Shown here one piece after another: positions 1-11,146 of a stretch of DNA of 64,000 nucleotides. How positions within the stretch are numbered: the stretch's first letter is position 1; every line of letters starts with the position of its first letter. Source of the DNA: Hysterangium stoloniferum (taxonomy: Eukaryota > Basidiomycota > Agaricomycetes > Hysterangiales > Hysterangiaceae). A model generated the notes under the pieces. That model saw nothing but the letters and a program-made list of their open reading frames with translations, searched no databases and was not told the DNA's origin. The stretch lies in NCBI GenBank assembly GCA_015178975.1, contig WHVD01000001.1:1426001-1490000 (forward strand). The letters are read 5' to 3'. The position numbers and the translations under genes are program-made.

Positions 1-2108
1 AATGAGTGAGATTCATTATCTGCCTGCCCTGCTGCCGAACGACATTTATACGCATCTTCTATCGTATACCTCTTACTTCACATAATACATAGTCGCCGTA
101 GAATAGCTCACATGTAAATATTAAGTTACGGTGCACCATAGTGCTTCCAGCACCTAAATTGATCTCTCTCCCGTACCGTGATCATTTAAGTAATGTATCC
201 ATTCCTTTTAAGTTTTTGAGATAGCCTGTCTGATATGTCTCATGCTTGGTCGAGACATTTGGATAGTTCTAATACCTTGGTATTTCAACCTTTAAAGGCT
301 CATAGCTCTTTTGCGCAATGATATTTCCCTTGCTCCTTGGTTTGTTTGTTTTTTATTATTTTTTAAGCCAGGCAAATCGGATGGAAGTCCACGGTGACAG
401 TGGTCACATGTGATGCATGGCATAACGTAAGCAGCTGCCTCGTACCTACTACGCACCACTATGAGTCTGCAGAAACAGCTCCTTGAATATTTCGATGGAA
501 AGATTGTAAGTGGAATGGCCTTTGCATCTCCACGGAGGTTTAATTGCCTTGTCACTTTGATTTTCCTCAACAAGGACTTTGAGGGGCAGAAGTTGGCGGA
601 TGTTATCACCCGTTATGCATTGATTTCGGCAACTGTGAGGACCCTCTATGTCTTCCCATAGAATTCTTAATATGCATAATATAATGCCCATGCCTCACGT
701 CACAGATTATCTCATTTCTTGTGGGTGTCGTCATGCAATCCTTAATGGCTACATTCGGTACTTTTGCATGTGCCCTTGTGGTCCTTGCCCTCGTGAGCCG
801 ACTCATCCAATGTATTGTAAGTCTCATACTAACACTATTTAGGTTGTTGTTCCTCCATGGCCATTATTCAACCGCCACTCCGTCCAATGGTTACCCAAGA
901 GCAGTGAAACGAAAAAATCGAAATGAGGCATGGTTCTGCGACTCGGGAACTACTTGTTCTATCAATGAAAACGATATAATTCTTTTTCCCGCTGTTCGGA
1001 AGGCCTGCAAGCGACTGGTTGACATTTAGCGTACCGGCCATTATTCCTCACGTTTTCCATGCATGCACCGATTCTTGTTAGTGAAGCTGACAGTATTCCG
1101 TTTGTATCAGGGATCGCGTTCCTCACCTTACTAAAGATTGAAAGATTAAGGAAAGACACTTGAAGTTCAGCTAGGCAACCTGGGTCTTCAAACGTAACTG
1201 TAGTGTTAAATAACAAGTGACCCTTGATCTTCGGGACGTGAGAACAGCCGAAGAAGTACGATCGCGATTTTGGCTGAAAAAACAAGTCAGGTGGCGTAGT
1301 TCCTCTGCCTTGTTGTGTCGTATTATGGCAAACCCCTCTGTCATTATACCACGAGTAACGTCATGAATGCTCATCGGGTCATCGGGTGTCCCTCTCTGAA
1401 CGACTGATAAATAAAGTGAGGTACAGAATAAGACACGTGGGTCACACTTGACGCATATGCAAGGGGTGATATCCAAAGCCTTTGTGGCTCATTGTCTAAG
1501 TTTGGAAGCGCGCTCACAAATCACAATGGCGGCCCATTGTTGTTCGGCAGTGTGCAGCGAGCGCTTCATTTACACTACCAGCCATAACTGCTTATCGCCC
1601 AACTTCCTAACTAGATATTGGCGACGTTCTACAAAAGGTACAAAGCCACCCGCTTAGGTTTCTTGAACGTCATTGATCAGCTATTTGGATTCCGACAGCC
1701 AAACCCCTTGGCACTCGGGAAAAAGGCTGTGGGACTTTGGAACATTTTGTATAATCTTTAGGAATATCTGTAATACATCTGTGCCAGCGACAATCAATGA
1801 GAGAAAAAAACAGAAGGTGCCGTTGGAAGCCATCTTAGTGCTGGCATTTAATTTATGTATATATACCGGAAGACATCATTCCCGAAGTGGCAGTGTGATG
1901 TACGCCGGTTAAAATGGACAACAAGGTGAATAAGGACTGCATCGAGGAAGTCGAACCAAAATAGAATGCGATTGTACTTATCCCCTTGACAAAAAGCTCA
2001 CATCCAGCTAGCGCCAATTCGAAACGGTGGCGTGGGACTGTGAGATATCTACATTTACACCATAAAACAAGACTCATTTTTTTTAACTAAGAGGAGTTAT
2101 CCGCCCCA
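1..2108. other. Stretch with no supported gene
   Basis: Only short open frames occur here (all under about 110 codons), on both strands and overlapping one another. None shows a recognisable domain or a chain of plausible exons. The base composition is mixed and no terminal repeats were seen. It may hold the upstream region of the MYND gene that begins at 2109 and old repeat debris. Confidence 0.5.
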
Positions 2109-2951
2109 ATGAGCCCCACTAGAACACCTCATTCATCCAAATCTGAGCCTGCTCCTATTAGAAAGACCAGACATAAAGTGATTCGCTGTCAAGGGTGTTG
2201 GGGTCGGAAATCAGAGGTCACTCTCAACAAGTGCGGCAAGTGTCTTTCGGCGGCTTATTGCGTCGGTATTCGCATCTTCATGCACTGTCTAAAGGCTGAA
2301 TTTTTCCCTTGAACCAGAGCGGGGAATGCCAGCGAGATCATTGGAAATACCACAAGGTCCAGTGCAAACAGACCGAAGCTCAAAGAATCAACTGTGAAAA
2401 GAGCGCGCTTCTCGCCCGTATGAACAACGATCTTTTCAAATGGACAGCTCAACATCTACCGACGCTTGCGCAGGCCATCGTCGGTGAGTTGCTCAGAACG
2501 CAAGCGATGCGAGAATCCCACTCACGCAATTTTTAAAGACTGCCTGGGTCTGCCTGAACGGTCTACTGCGCACGAGACGCAAGTCATGATGCTCTTCGTC
2601 GACTACGAGCCCACCGAACCCAAGGTGGAGAAACGCTTTCGCATCGTCACAACCGGAGCAGTGACCTACGACGCTCTGCTCAAGTTCAGCGCCAACCCGC
2701 AGTTCAAGGAGCTGACAAAACAACGGGAGTTGATGGAAAAGGAGTATGCAGAGAATAGTCGAGGATCGCTTGGTGTTGCGTTTTGTCTTCTCACATGCAT
2801 CGGAGCAGGATCCACCATTCATCGCATCGTGCCCATCAGTTTTTCAAAGGGCGGTCTTCTCCCTCCGCGACATAAAAACTCGTTGAGGGAGCTTATCGAT
2901 AGCATTGAAACCGGTACCGTTTTACAAGAACAGGATCCGCGCCGTTTGTAG
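2109..2951 (+). CDS. MYND-type zinc-finger protein
   Basis: Three exons (2109-2261, 2318-2483, 2539-2951) join in frame to give 243 residues. The introns are 56 and 55 bp with GT..AG borders, in phases 0 and 1. The MYND finger lies at about residues 30-70. It has a CxxC pair, a second CxxC, then YCSGECQ across the first intron, and HKxxC after it. This cysteine/histidine order is typical of MYND domains, which mediate protein-protein contacts and bind zinc. The C-terminal 140 residues match no family I recognise. The first intron falls right after the YC of the finger, and splicing it restores the canonical motif, which supports the model. The gene converges on the PPR gene with about 70 bp between stop codons. 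The exact partner or process is unknown. Confidence 0.85.
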
Positions 2952-3020
2952 CCATATTCATCCACACGCAAAATGTGGAGTTATATAATGTAGTAATATT
3001 ATACCCGCATCCACTACCGC

Positions 3021-5379
3021 CTATCTTTTCTGGATATCTCTGAAAGTCTTCGCGCGCATCAACCATTTCGAACATGCGGCCTTTGTGTCCTTGTCATATT
3101 CCTCAGATTTGATTACTTGTGGTAGCACAGCCACCAATCCTTCTGCAAACCTGTTCGCATCAAGGAGGCTATCCATTTGTCGTCTGCGGGGGGGCGCTGA
3201 ATCACCCCGTGGCTGCGCATCAAAGAGTGAAACTAAACTAGGTTCATAATACTGCAAAACATTCAGTGCCATTTTCCGATTTGAGATATCGCTCATCTTG
3301 AATGCCGTCCGAATAAAACACGCCATGAAACTGCCACTGGGCTTCATACGCGAATCTTCCGGTAACCGATCAGGGCCCAAGGTGCGGAATTCTTCTTGAG
3401 AACGACCCGTCATTAGCTCAAAAGTGCGGCATATACTTTTCCAGTCGCCGCCATAGTGACACGCCAGAGCGACGAGGTCATACGTGGTCTGTTCAGGCCT
3501 GATTTTCGGACCGAGACCGCTTTCGGGAATGTGTGCCACAGGGAGTGCACTCATGCGGAGCATCCATTCCAACATATCCAGTGCTTGTTCAGACTCGCCA
3601 GAGTCTGAGGAAGCAAGCGCGGCATGGGCTGCCATGACCAGGTCCATATGCTCCGTTGCCAACATAGATGCACGTCGTGTATCGATGATTTGTTCGATAT
3701 AATGGATGGTAAACCTGTACCGGGATGCTCTATTGCACGTAGAAAGAAGGATATTCAACGTCTGGGGATGCAGTGGCATTTTCGAGGGAAGAGACCGTTC
3801 TCCAGGACGCGACAGCCCTAAATATTCCTGAGCAATATCTAGAATGAAATTTTGGTCCGAAGGTCTCCCACGAGATAATGGAACAAACACGGCTCTCAAC
3901 GCGTGTGCGTCGGGTGCTCCACATGTCCGAATTAATTGCTTCCAGATAAGCTTTGCGTCCGCCGCATTTTTGTAGGCAAGCTCCGTGGGTGATGGTGACG
4001 CTTTATGATCAGCTACAACTGGCCTTGCATCTTCGATTTCATCGTTTGTTTTCGATAATCTGATAAGTGTTCGACCACCGATTGCATTTATAAGGGCAGT
4101 AAAAGTAAACAAATCTGGCGCTAGAGGTCCTTTGGATTCCATAGCATTGAAGACGTCGTACATCCGTTGGAAATCCTGGGCTTTCCCAAATATCTCGATG
4201 AGAAGATTGAAAGGAATATTACTCAAATCCTCCGTCGGCTCGCGACTTTCTTTAATATTCTCTGTGTGTCGCATCAGTTGGTCATAGAGGCTGGAGACAT
4301 TGTCAAGTTGCAGTGAAAAGCCGTCCCAGTTGTCAATTTGGGTATATCCCTTGAATAAAGTGCCATATGTTCGTAGCGTTGGTCGATTTCCTCTGCGTTT
4401 CATCTGCCGGTCATGCTGTGTCAATGTGGGATTCGAGCGGGAAAATGCGCACTGACATCGGTGAAAAGACGGTAGGCTTCTTGATATTTCTTCTGTTTAA
4501 GAACATACTTGATCAGCGTCGTCCATACCACAGAATTTTGGGCATCTAGCGGCGACTCTTTGACTAAAGTAATTGCTTGGCTTAAATCGCCCTTTTCGCA
4601 GAGACTGGTCACCCGTGCGGATAAGACGGCGGGTGTCAAAAGCTTTATTCGTTTACCGTCTCGAACGACGATTTTTTTCCGGAATTTGCTTTCATCTGTA
4701 CCAAAATCTGTTTTTGCATTTTTGCCCAGATGATTTCTAATATCGCGTCCTTCGCCTTGGAAAATAAATATAAGTCGACTTAAATGGACTTCAATTCTGG
4801 TAAAATGATCGATTGCTCACGGTTCACATCAGTGAATTGTCTTTTGGAAGAATCAGCGTAGCGCTGGAGATTGTCTGTGTCATCTGAACGACGGAGAAAC
4901 AACATTGAGCCATATATTTGTTGTCAGGGAGAGCATGTAAAAAATATATATATAAACTCACAGCTAGTTCCCCGGAACTTCGTCTTATAAGATTCGTTCC
5001 GTGCAAAGTCCTTTCTGTCTGATTGGAAAGTTGTTTGCCCACGACCAACAAAACTATTTCTGTCTCTCCCTTCCAGTATGACAAAAGACGTTTATATGTT
5101 ATTGTCAAGTTCTAAGCATGTGAATAACTCACGTTCTATCTCTTTGTGTTTTCCTTTATTTGAATCAAGTCGAACCTCGCCAGGACGGAGGTTCGAACGC
5201 CTTTCACCTCCGTTTCTATTGTCATGTTCTTGAGACCGAGAACCACGGGAGAACGTTGAAGAGCCACTGGGGTTTTGGATTCTGGTAGATATATGCTTTG
5301 CAGATAATATTTGAGGTCCTGTTCGTGAGGCACTCGCTGTGGAAGTCTCAAGGAAAGGAAGAGTTGAACGCAACAACAT
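3021..5379 (-). CDS. Pentatricopeptide repeat protein, probably mitochondrial
   Basis: Five exons on the minus strand (5379-5133, 5069-4962, 4883-4821, 4755-4457, 4403-3021) join in frame to 699 residues. The introns are 63, 78, 65 and 53 bp with GT..AG borders, and all phases agree. PPR-like helix pairs are visible at about residues 205-257 (TTLIKYVLKQKKYQEAYRLF, then PTLRTYGTLFKGY), 301-330 (NLLIEIFGKAQDF..MYDVFNAM), 333-349 (PDLFTFTALINAIG) and further on (TTYDLVALACHYG). The first 60 residues are rich in Ser, Arg and Thr with few acidic residues, as in a mitochondrial presequence. PPR proteins bind organellar RNA in processing or translation; that role is inferred from the family. The 63-bp third exon is needed to keep the frame. 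The specific RNA target is unknown. Confidence 0.85.
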
Positions 5380-5622
5380 AAAAATGTGTGGTCACACTTG
5401 TTGTCACGGTTCGCTCGCCATCCCATCTAGACGCTAATGCCTAGCAAGTGAGTGGGTGGTCATAAAACAAATAATAAATTAAAGCCACTAGATGTTTTTA
5501 CAATCATTTTTTAATTTACATATAGGAATAACGGGGGCCGCATTTCCTAGGCGAAGTGTAGGAGGGTTCATGATCAGACGCACACTATCGCAAATTCTCG
5601 ATCTCGGAATGTTTTCTAAAGT

Positions 5623-6168
5623 TCATGAAAGATAAAGTCGTTCGGCATTCTTCAATGCCGGAATGTGTATGAGACAGGTAACGTTTTTACTGATGACGAA
5701 TTGGCATACACAAATCAGGTATATGAGACGCAGTAAGGCGTAGATGGGATTGTATGAATGTAGAATTGTGTAGTGAATAACCATCGCGAACAGCCTCACA
5801 TCGCTCAGTGACAGACCGGGCAATTTCAGTTTCCCCTTAACTAGCAAATATATACCACGAACAGATATCACCTTGTAGTTCATAGTAAACTTCGGGTCCC
5901 CTTTTCCGTACCTTTCAATGACTGTCACGATGAGCCACTTCCGAGGATCCTTAGACATTCCATAATTGATGCGCCTCAACGACGATGTTGCGTTCTTGAA
6001 AGTGTTCGTAGGAACACTACTTGTGGCTTGGATTGACTCCAAAGGTTTCCGATAGAGGAGGGACTGCCGCGCACCACGTAGGCTCCTTCTCTTAAGGAGG
6101 ATTCCGATCCTCTTTAAATCTGTAAATGAGCTAAGGATTCTTCTTTGTAATTCCACGGCACAGCCCAA
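5623..6168 (-). CDS. Uncharacterised open frame, doubtful gene
   Basis: This is a 181-codon open frame with no recognised domain. The C-terminal half is hydrophobic and could form one or two membrane segments. The N-terminal third lies inside a 190-bp dispersed repeat that recurs at 15806-16000, where the frame is not kept. That argues that at least part of this frame is repeat-derived. There is no splicing evidence and no recognisable homologue. Treat it as a hypothetical or spurious gene. Confidence 0.2.
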   Translation of the reverse strand: MGCAVELQRRILSSFTDLKRIGILLKRRSLRGARQSLLYRKPLESIQATSSVPTNTFKNATSSLRRINYGMSKDPRKWLIVTVIERYGKGDPKFTMNYKVISVRGIYLLVKGKLKLPGLSLSDVRLFAMVIHYTILHSYNPIYALLRLIYLICVCQFVISKNVTCLIHIPALKNAERLYLS

Positions 6169-6195
6169 TCTTATGATTGAAGGATTTGACCAATG
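6006..6195 (+). repeat. 190-bp dispersed repeat, copy 1
   Basis: This segment aligns well with 15806-16000 in the same orientation. Both begin near GTAGGAACACNACTTGTGGC and end at GGATTTGACCAATG, and the flanks differ on both sides. It could be the edge of an LTR or of another element. No target duplication was identified. Confidence 0.7.
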
Positions 6196-6201
6196 TTTCT
6201 G

Positions 6202-6531
6202 CTAAACTGGAGAGGATGGCATATCGTATGGGTCTGGATCTCTTGGATCCGGGAGGTCTTCGAGCCGCCAACTAGGCTGGTTCTCAAAGAGATACTGAGA
6301 TTCTTCTATCATCTCATTCTGTTCAACAGTGCATATGCATCCGTCACGGTAAAGGCGGTAGAGACAACGCAGGGGTGCATCGCGAATACGAAAAAGGCGA
6401 AGCCGAGGTAACATACTAAAATCAACCTCGGTCTCTTTATGGCACTCTATAATACGGGGATCCGCGGCAGGGATTTGGGGAGGGTAGTTGGGGAGGTATC
6501 CTAAGTACCACGGAAATGGCCAAAGTAACAT
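6202..6531 (-). CDS. Uncharacterised 109-residue open frame
   Basis: This single-exon frame has a Pro/Trp/Tyr-rich start and a C-terminus rich in Asp and Pro (DPRDPDPYD). I recognise no family. It sits between a repeat and the NLR relic. The composition is unlike random sequence, so it could be an exon or a fragment of a real gene, but nothing else supports it. Confidence 0.2.
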   Translation of the reverse strand: MLLWPFPWYLGYLPNYPPQIPAADPRIIECHKETEVDFSMLPRLRLFRIRDAPLRCLYRLYRDGCICTVEQNEMIEESQYLFENQPSWRLEDLPDPRDPDPYDMPSSPV

Positions 6532-6834
6532 GAAGGCGTCATGACAGGGACGTGAACAACTATAGGCAGAAGGATTCTAGCCTTCTACTATGGTATTTAA
6601 ATGTGATATTTAGTGTTTACCCCGGGCCAGGCGACGAAAAGGGTGCGAAGTCTTCCTCCAATAGGTTGGGGCTCACCGGGAACCGTAGCCTCTTTCCGTG
6701 GGGATGACTGTATGGGATGTGTTATAAAATATGGGACTAATTGGGGGTAAATAATTGAACGGTTCCGCGGACATTTTAAGAATGGCAAGCTGTTAGTGGG
6801 AATTAGGGATTACTCTAATTTTTACCATCAAAAT

Positions 6835-7085
6835 CGCAAACTCAGCAGACGCAAGCAGCCATCTCAACTGGACTCTGTGAAGTCATAGAATATCTAATTA
6901 TCCATGAAACTATTACCGATTTTTTTTTATGCAAAAAACCCAACTGACATAATCACACTGGTTATAATACTTTGAAAACTATCATAGGATTTATTGAAAA
7001 GCGGGCTACTAGTACATCGTCAATAAGTGCACAAGATGCATTATTCATTTTGAAAGTTCTGGGGTCTTTTTATCACTAGAAGCCA
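6835..7085 (+). pseudogene. Decayed NB-ARC (NLR) gene fragment
   Basis: This stretch matches the NB-ARC-to-TPR part of the NLR gene at 61046-61280. Shared words include ATCTCAACTGGACTCTGT, TATCTAATTAT.CATGAAA, ATTGAAAAGC.GGC and GCATTATTC..ATTGAAAGTT. Reading frames are broken and about 70 bp of intervening sequence is lost or scrambled. The same relic, starting later, recurs at 18612-18899 in the second duplication copy. It shows that NLR-type sequence once lay upstream of the permease. Confidence 0.75.
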
Positions 7086-10000
7086 ATCAGGTATTATTAC
7101 ATGATATATCATCGATGGATGCAGTACATAGTACACGAGAGTATATGTAAAGGGTATAACTGCATTTTCCCATGTCCTTCGTCAGGGTAAGTTAAGTTCC
7201 ATCAGAGGAAGATCGTCTCGTTAGTAGTGTACCCGTGGTCCACAGCTCTCTCTCCGATGTATCACTGGCTTGCTGGAAACCTTCTTTTAATATCACGCCA
7301 GAGCGGGATAATCCTGTATTTCATTTCTTCGGCCGCTTGATTGCTCATAAGACGCAAGTTTGCGGGCACGCCACTGATGGATGCACAAGATCATACTATT
7401 CACGCCGGAGTCTAGCGTGGTTTCCTCACCTCATCAGCGGGTCGTTATTAGGCAAATTGCTGTGGTCATTACTCGGTTTGGGATCGTCAGGGTGTTTGAG
7501 GAAGCAGAAGAAGCCCACAAACTTTTCGTTATCATGGCTTACAAAATTACACTGTGCACACATGCAGCCGCCAATCAGTAAATTGTTTTTGACCTGGGCG
7601 GCTTCCGCAACACCCATTGTATGTAGGAAGCTCCTGGACATTGTGGAGCGCCTGGAGGAGCGTGGAGTATCCCCAGAATAAGAGCACTTCCCTTCAGCGC
7701 TTGAAACCATTTAATTGGTCGGCGCCCCCAATATTAATGGGCCCATTCATGTCCCACGTTTTCTTCCCTCCTCGCATCTAGCATGTCCGCTCCCATAGAG
7801 CATACCATTGGGATCGTTCATGTCGAGCCAGGCGAAAAGTCGGCTAAGGGCGACAAAGACTTCTTCTCGTCTGGCAGGAGTGGTGTGATCGATCTCTTGT
7901 TCTTATGCTTTGTGTATATGAGTAGCTTAGACCTTTACAGTAGACGGAACCCCCTCATTACTCGATTACACTCTCTATGCAGAGGAAACGCGCAAACGAG
8001 AGCAAGACACCCAAACACAGCGGTCTGTTGCGTCATGTCTTCCCCGATCGCTTCTCACAATATTCTGACACGACCATTGTTTGTCGCGCTTGAACCAGGT
8101 TTTCGGCTGTAACGTCGCAGACAGATTCTGAGTTGGTTGACGCACGTCTGGCCCTGCGCACCGCCAGGTAAAACAGCTGAACTATTTCCGATGTATGCGC
8201 TTGAAAGGTTTTCTTTTGCAGTCGGGCTTCTGTCTTTTACTTGATCACCACAGCTATACTCGGTCCTTTCAATGCACCATTTGCCTTTAGTCAAGTCGGC
8301 TACGTTCCAGGTGTCTTTCTCTATGTGATCAGTATGTCCCGCCTGCCGTCCTCCTTTCACTTGACACCAGATGTATCGGGCTCATGTTTCATCAGTGGGA
8401 GGTATCGCGTGCTACACTGGCTTGATAATTTGGCGTCTGTTTTGTCAATTGGATTCTGATAAGCACCCTGTCAAGACCTATTCTGACCTTGGAGAACGTA
8501 TTTTCGGCAAATGGTTCAGGCATATGTGCACCGTGCTTCAATCATTGCAAATCATTATCGGTGTAAGTGATCGATTTCGACGGCACGACTTGGGCGACAA
8601 AGACTCACAAAAAATCAACAAAGATCGGCACCATCATCCTGGGAAATGCGCAGAACGTAGAGCAGATTGCGACAAACAGGAAGATCTGCTTTTCCGTTGC
8701 CATTTTAATCTGGGCACTGGTTGGCATGGTCATTGGCCAGATTCGCTCACTTAAGGAATATGGTTGGCTTGCAAGTCCGTGAGTCTCAAGCTCTCTCCCG
8801 CGCGAAAAATTTACTGACAACGCAACAATTCAAGGGTCGTTTGGATGAACCTTTTCATAATATTCGGTATGCGGCATTTTAGCGCGCCCCCCAAGTACTG
8901 AATGCCATCATAGTGGTAATGGGTGTGGTGGTTCACTCCCCACCCAACTATGCAGCCGCGAAGGCTGCGTTCGGACTGTCTCCTGGCCCCGTCATGACTG
9001 CAAGATTCGTGAGCTTGCCGCTGTTCTCGAAAGTCAATGGTATTATGCAGATTGTCTACGCCTACGCAGGCGCCATGATTTTCCCTGAGCTGATGGCAGA
9101 GATGCGACGGCCGATGGATTTCTGGAAGGCCATGGTGCGCATGCAACATATTTTTTTCATGTCAAGCTTCCGTTGATAGGCACCCATCGCTACTTTCTAG
9201 TGCTGTGCCCAGTTGCTGATCGTCACAGTGTACATACTATTTGGAGTCTTCGTCTATACGTTCCAGGGTCAATTTTCAATGCCGCTCGCATACCAGGGGC
9301 TCAGTATCTACGCGTGGCAGACTGTCGGGAATGCGTTCAGTCTTATGATGGGTATGATTGCAGCTGGACTGTACGGGAATATTGGAATTAGTATGTTACG
9401 CAGGAGAAAACGATATGTGGAATTATTCTAATGTTCTCCCCTAAGAGGTTGCGTACTATGAAATTATTGAAGGATGGTTCAAGGGACCACCACTTATGAG
9501 CACGAAGGGCCGTATTGTCTGGTCTTGTATGTTCTACTTAATTCGATATACTTGTTGTCTCTCTTTTCGTCAAGACTAAATTCCCTCTTGTAGTTATGGT
9601 ACTGATATACTGGTCCTTGGGTGCGTCCCTATCATTCATACGAAGCCGACCTAGATTCTGATACCCTTTGTTTAAAAAAGTCTTCGTCATTGGCTCTACA
9701 ATCCCCCAAGTACAGACGATATCGGGTTTCGTAGCTGCAATCGGGTTTATCCACTTCACTTATACCTTCCCCCCGCTTCTCTTAGTAGGCTTCCAGATGC
9801 AGCTGGATGCGAGTCAAAATGACAAGGGTGACACATGGTGGAATCTTTCGAGATGGATACGCGCATTTTTCTACGGGAAATGGTACTACAAGGGATTCAA
9901 CGCGGTGTTATTTCTCGGTTCTCTGGCGATGGCTGCGTTGGGCATGTATGGTACTGGAGAAGCAATCAGGGCTACGTTCGCCAGCGGCGCAGCCGCCACT

Positions 10001-10862
10001 TCGTTTGGGTGTGGTGTACCAGTGTAAATTCTGTGAATGCATTCCAACACAGACATATAATTCCTTGTAGTATCCTCTCTTCCTTCCTCTTGCTTTTATT
10101 TTTTCCCTTTTAAACGGAATGCATAATGAATATATATTCCATGGTGAAACGACTTTCTTCAAAATCTGTACGTTCGTTAAGGTGGTGACTAATTAACTTT
10201 CGAGAAGGTGTATTGAGAACATAATTTTCCGGCAGTGAATTTAGCCTTGGGTCCACAGTTAAGAGACATTGCTTATGTGGGTGTGTATTACTACTTGTAG
10301 AAATAGGCCAGGAGGCGCTATGAGCAGATAGGTGACTTGTTTTAGTAGGAGATAGTGCCGAGAGCTGGACGCTGGACGGGATTCTCCTGTGAGTTCTCAA
10401 ATCTATCAACTTCTGAATCTATTTAATATTGAGGTCCTGGGCCTTTTTTTTTGAGCCAAATGACTATGCTTCAACATAAAAGTGATCATGCATTGCCAAT
10501 TTCACCAGACAATATCCAGTATCACAGCATTCATCTGGGCCGCCTGATATTTGATTGCCCGCTTTCCTCATGAAATGTCCTACAATCCCCCCACCTTGCA
10601 GTCTAGTGTTCACTTCATTCTATGATTTATTGAAATATAGCTTGTCAACTTTTAAGTGACTAAAGCTTCAGTGGGATTTGTATGTATGGAGATTTGCGAT
10701 TTTCTTCTACCCTCAATTTTCCCGGTTCGGGGGCATCCGCATCCTAGAGCGGCGCCTCGGGAGTGTAGCAGGCGCGGAGACTGCACCAGTTGGCGGGGCC
10801 TAAGCCTGTATCGACCACGTCTTGCTAGAAATGCACCTCCCTAAGGTTGTCCTCCGCACCAA
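7020..10862 (+). repeat. Segmental duplication, copy 1
   Basis: This block aligns collinearly with 18612-24660 once the insertions in copy 2 are removed. It contains the end of the NLR relic, about 700 bp of uncharacterised sequence, the whole permease gene and about 800 bp downstream. The offset between copies at the permease is about 11.8 kb. The copies are in direct orientation and look highly similar by eye; I did not compute an identity. Confidence 0.85.
7783..10027 (+). CDS. Amino acid permease, Aa_trans (MTR-like) family, copy 1
   Basis: Twelve exons join in frame to 528 residues: 7783-7882, 7944-8031, 8099-8167, 8222-8331, 8396-8562, 8624-8778, 8835-8866, 8914-9134, 9201-9390, 9446-9526, 9594-9620, 9681-10027. 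Introns are 47-68 bp and every phase agrees. The first three exon borders are the least certain; the second intron uses a weak donor (GTCATG). The protein is a polytopic membrane transporter. Landmarks are a GYVPG loop after the first membrane span, GGIACYTG, GQIRSLKEYGWL, SPPNYAAAKAAFG, the FVYTFQGQF span, LYGNIGIK and TIPQVQTISGF. These fit the fungal neutral amino acid permease type (PF01490), which moves amino acids with protons across the plasma or vacuolar membrane. Substrate and location are inferred. A near-identical copy lies at 19577-21826. Confidence 0.85.
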
Positions 10863-11146
10863 ATCGTGTGTGAAAGTCGCGTGCGGTCTTGGGCTCAGCA
10901 TGCTTGATGTTAAAGACGAAAGCGTGTCTGCTGTGCGCTAAGCATCAGTTGTCTGCCTTGTTTTCAATCCAAGAGCTGCAGGCATATACTATCTGTTGGA
11001 ATTACGAGTGTGACATAAGCTCGTCTCTTTGTTTCATTATTTCATTGTTTTTATTTTCTTTGTTCTATTCCTCTTTTGTTCTCTATTTTAGTATTCCTTT
11101 TGTTTAGCAGACTATATAAGTAGCCTAGAGTCCATGTATCTAGCTA

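Noticed and set aside
292..1912. Several 65-107 codon frames
   Set aside because: They overlap on both strands, show no domain and cannot be linked by plausible introns.
8085..8090. Possible nonsense codon (TGA) in permease copy 1 that copy 2 lacks
   Set aside because: The position falls in the second intron (8032-8098) of the model whose phases all agree, so it is not a coding difference.
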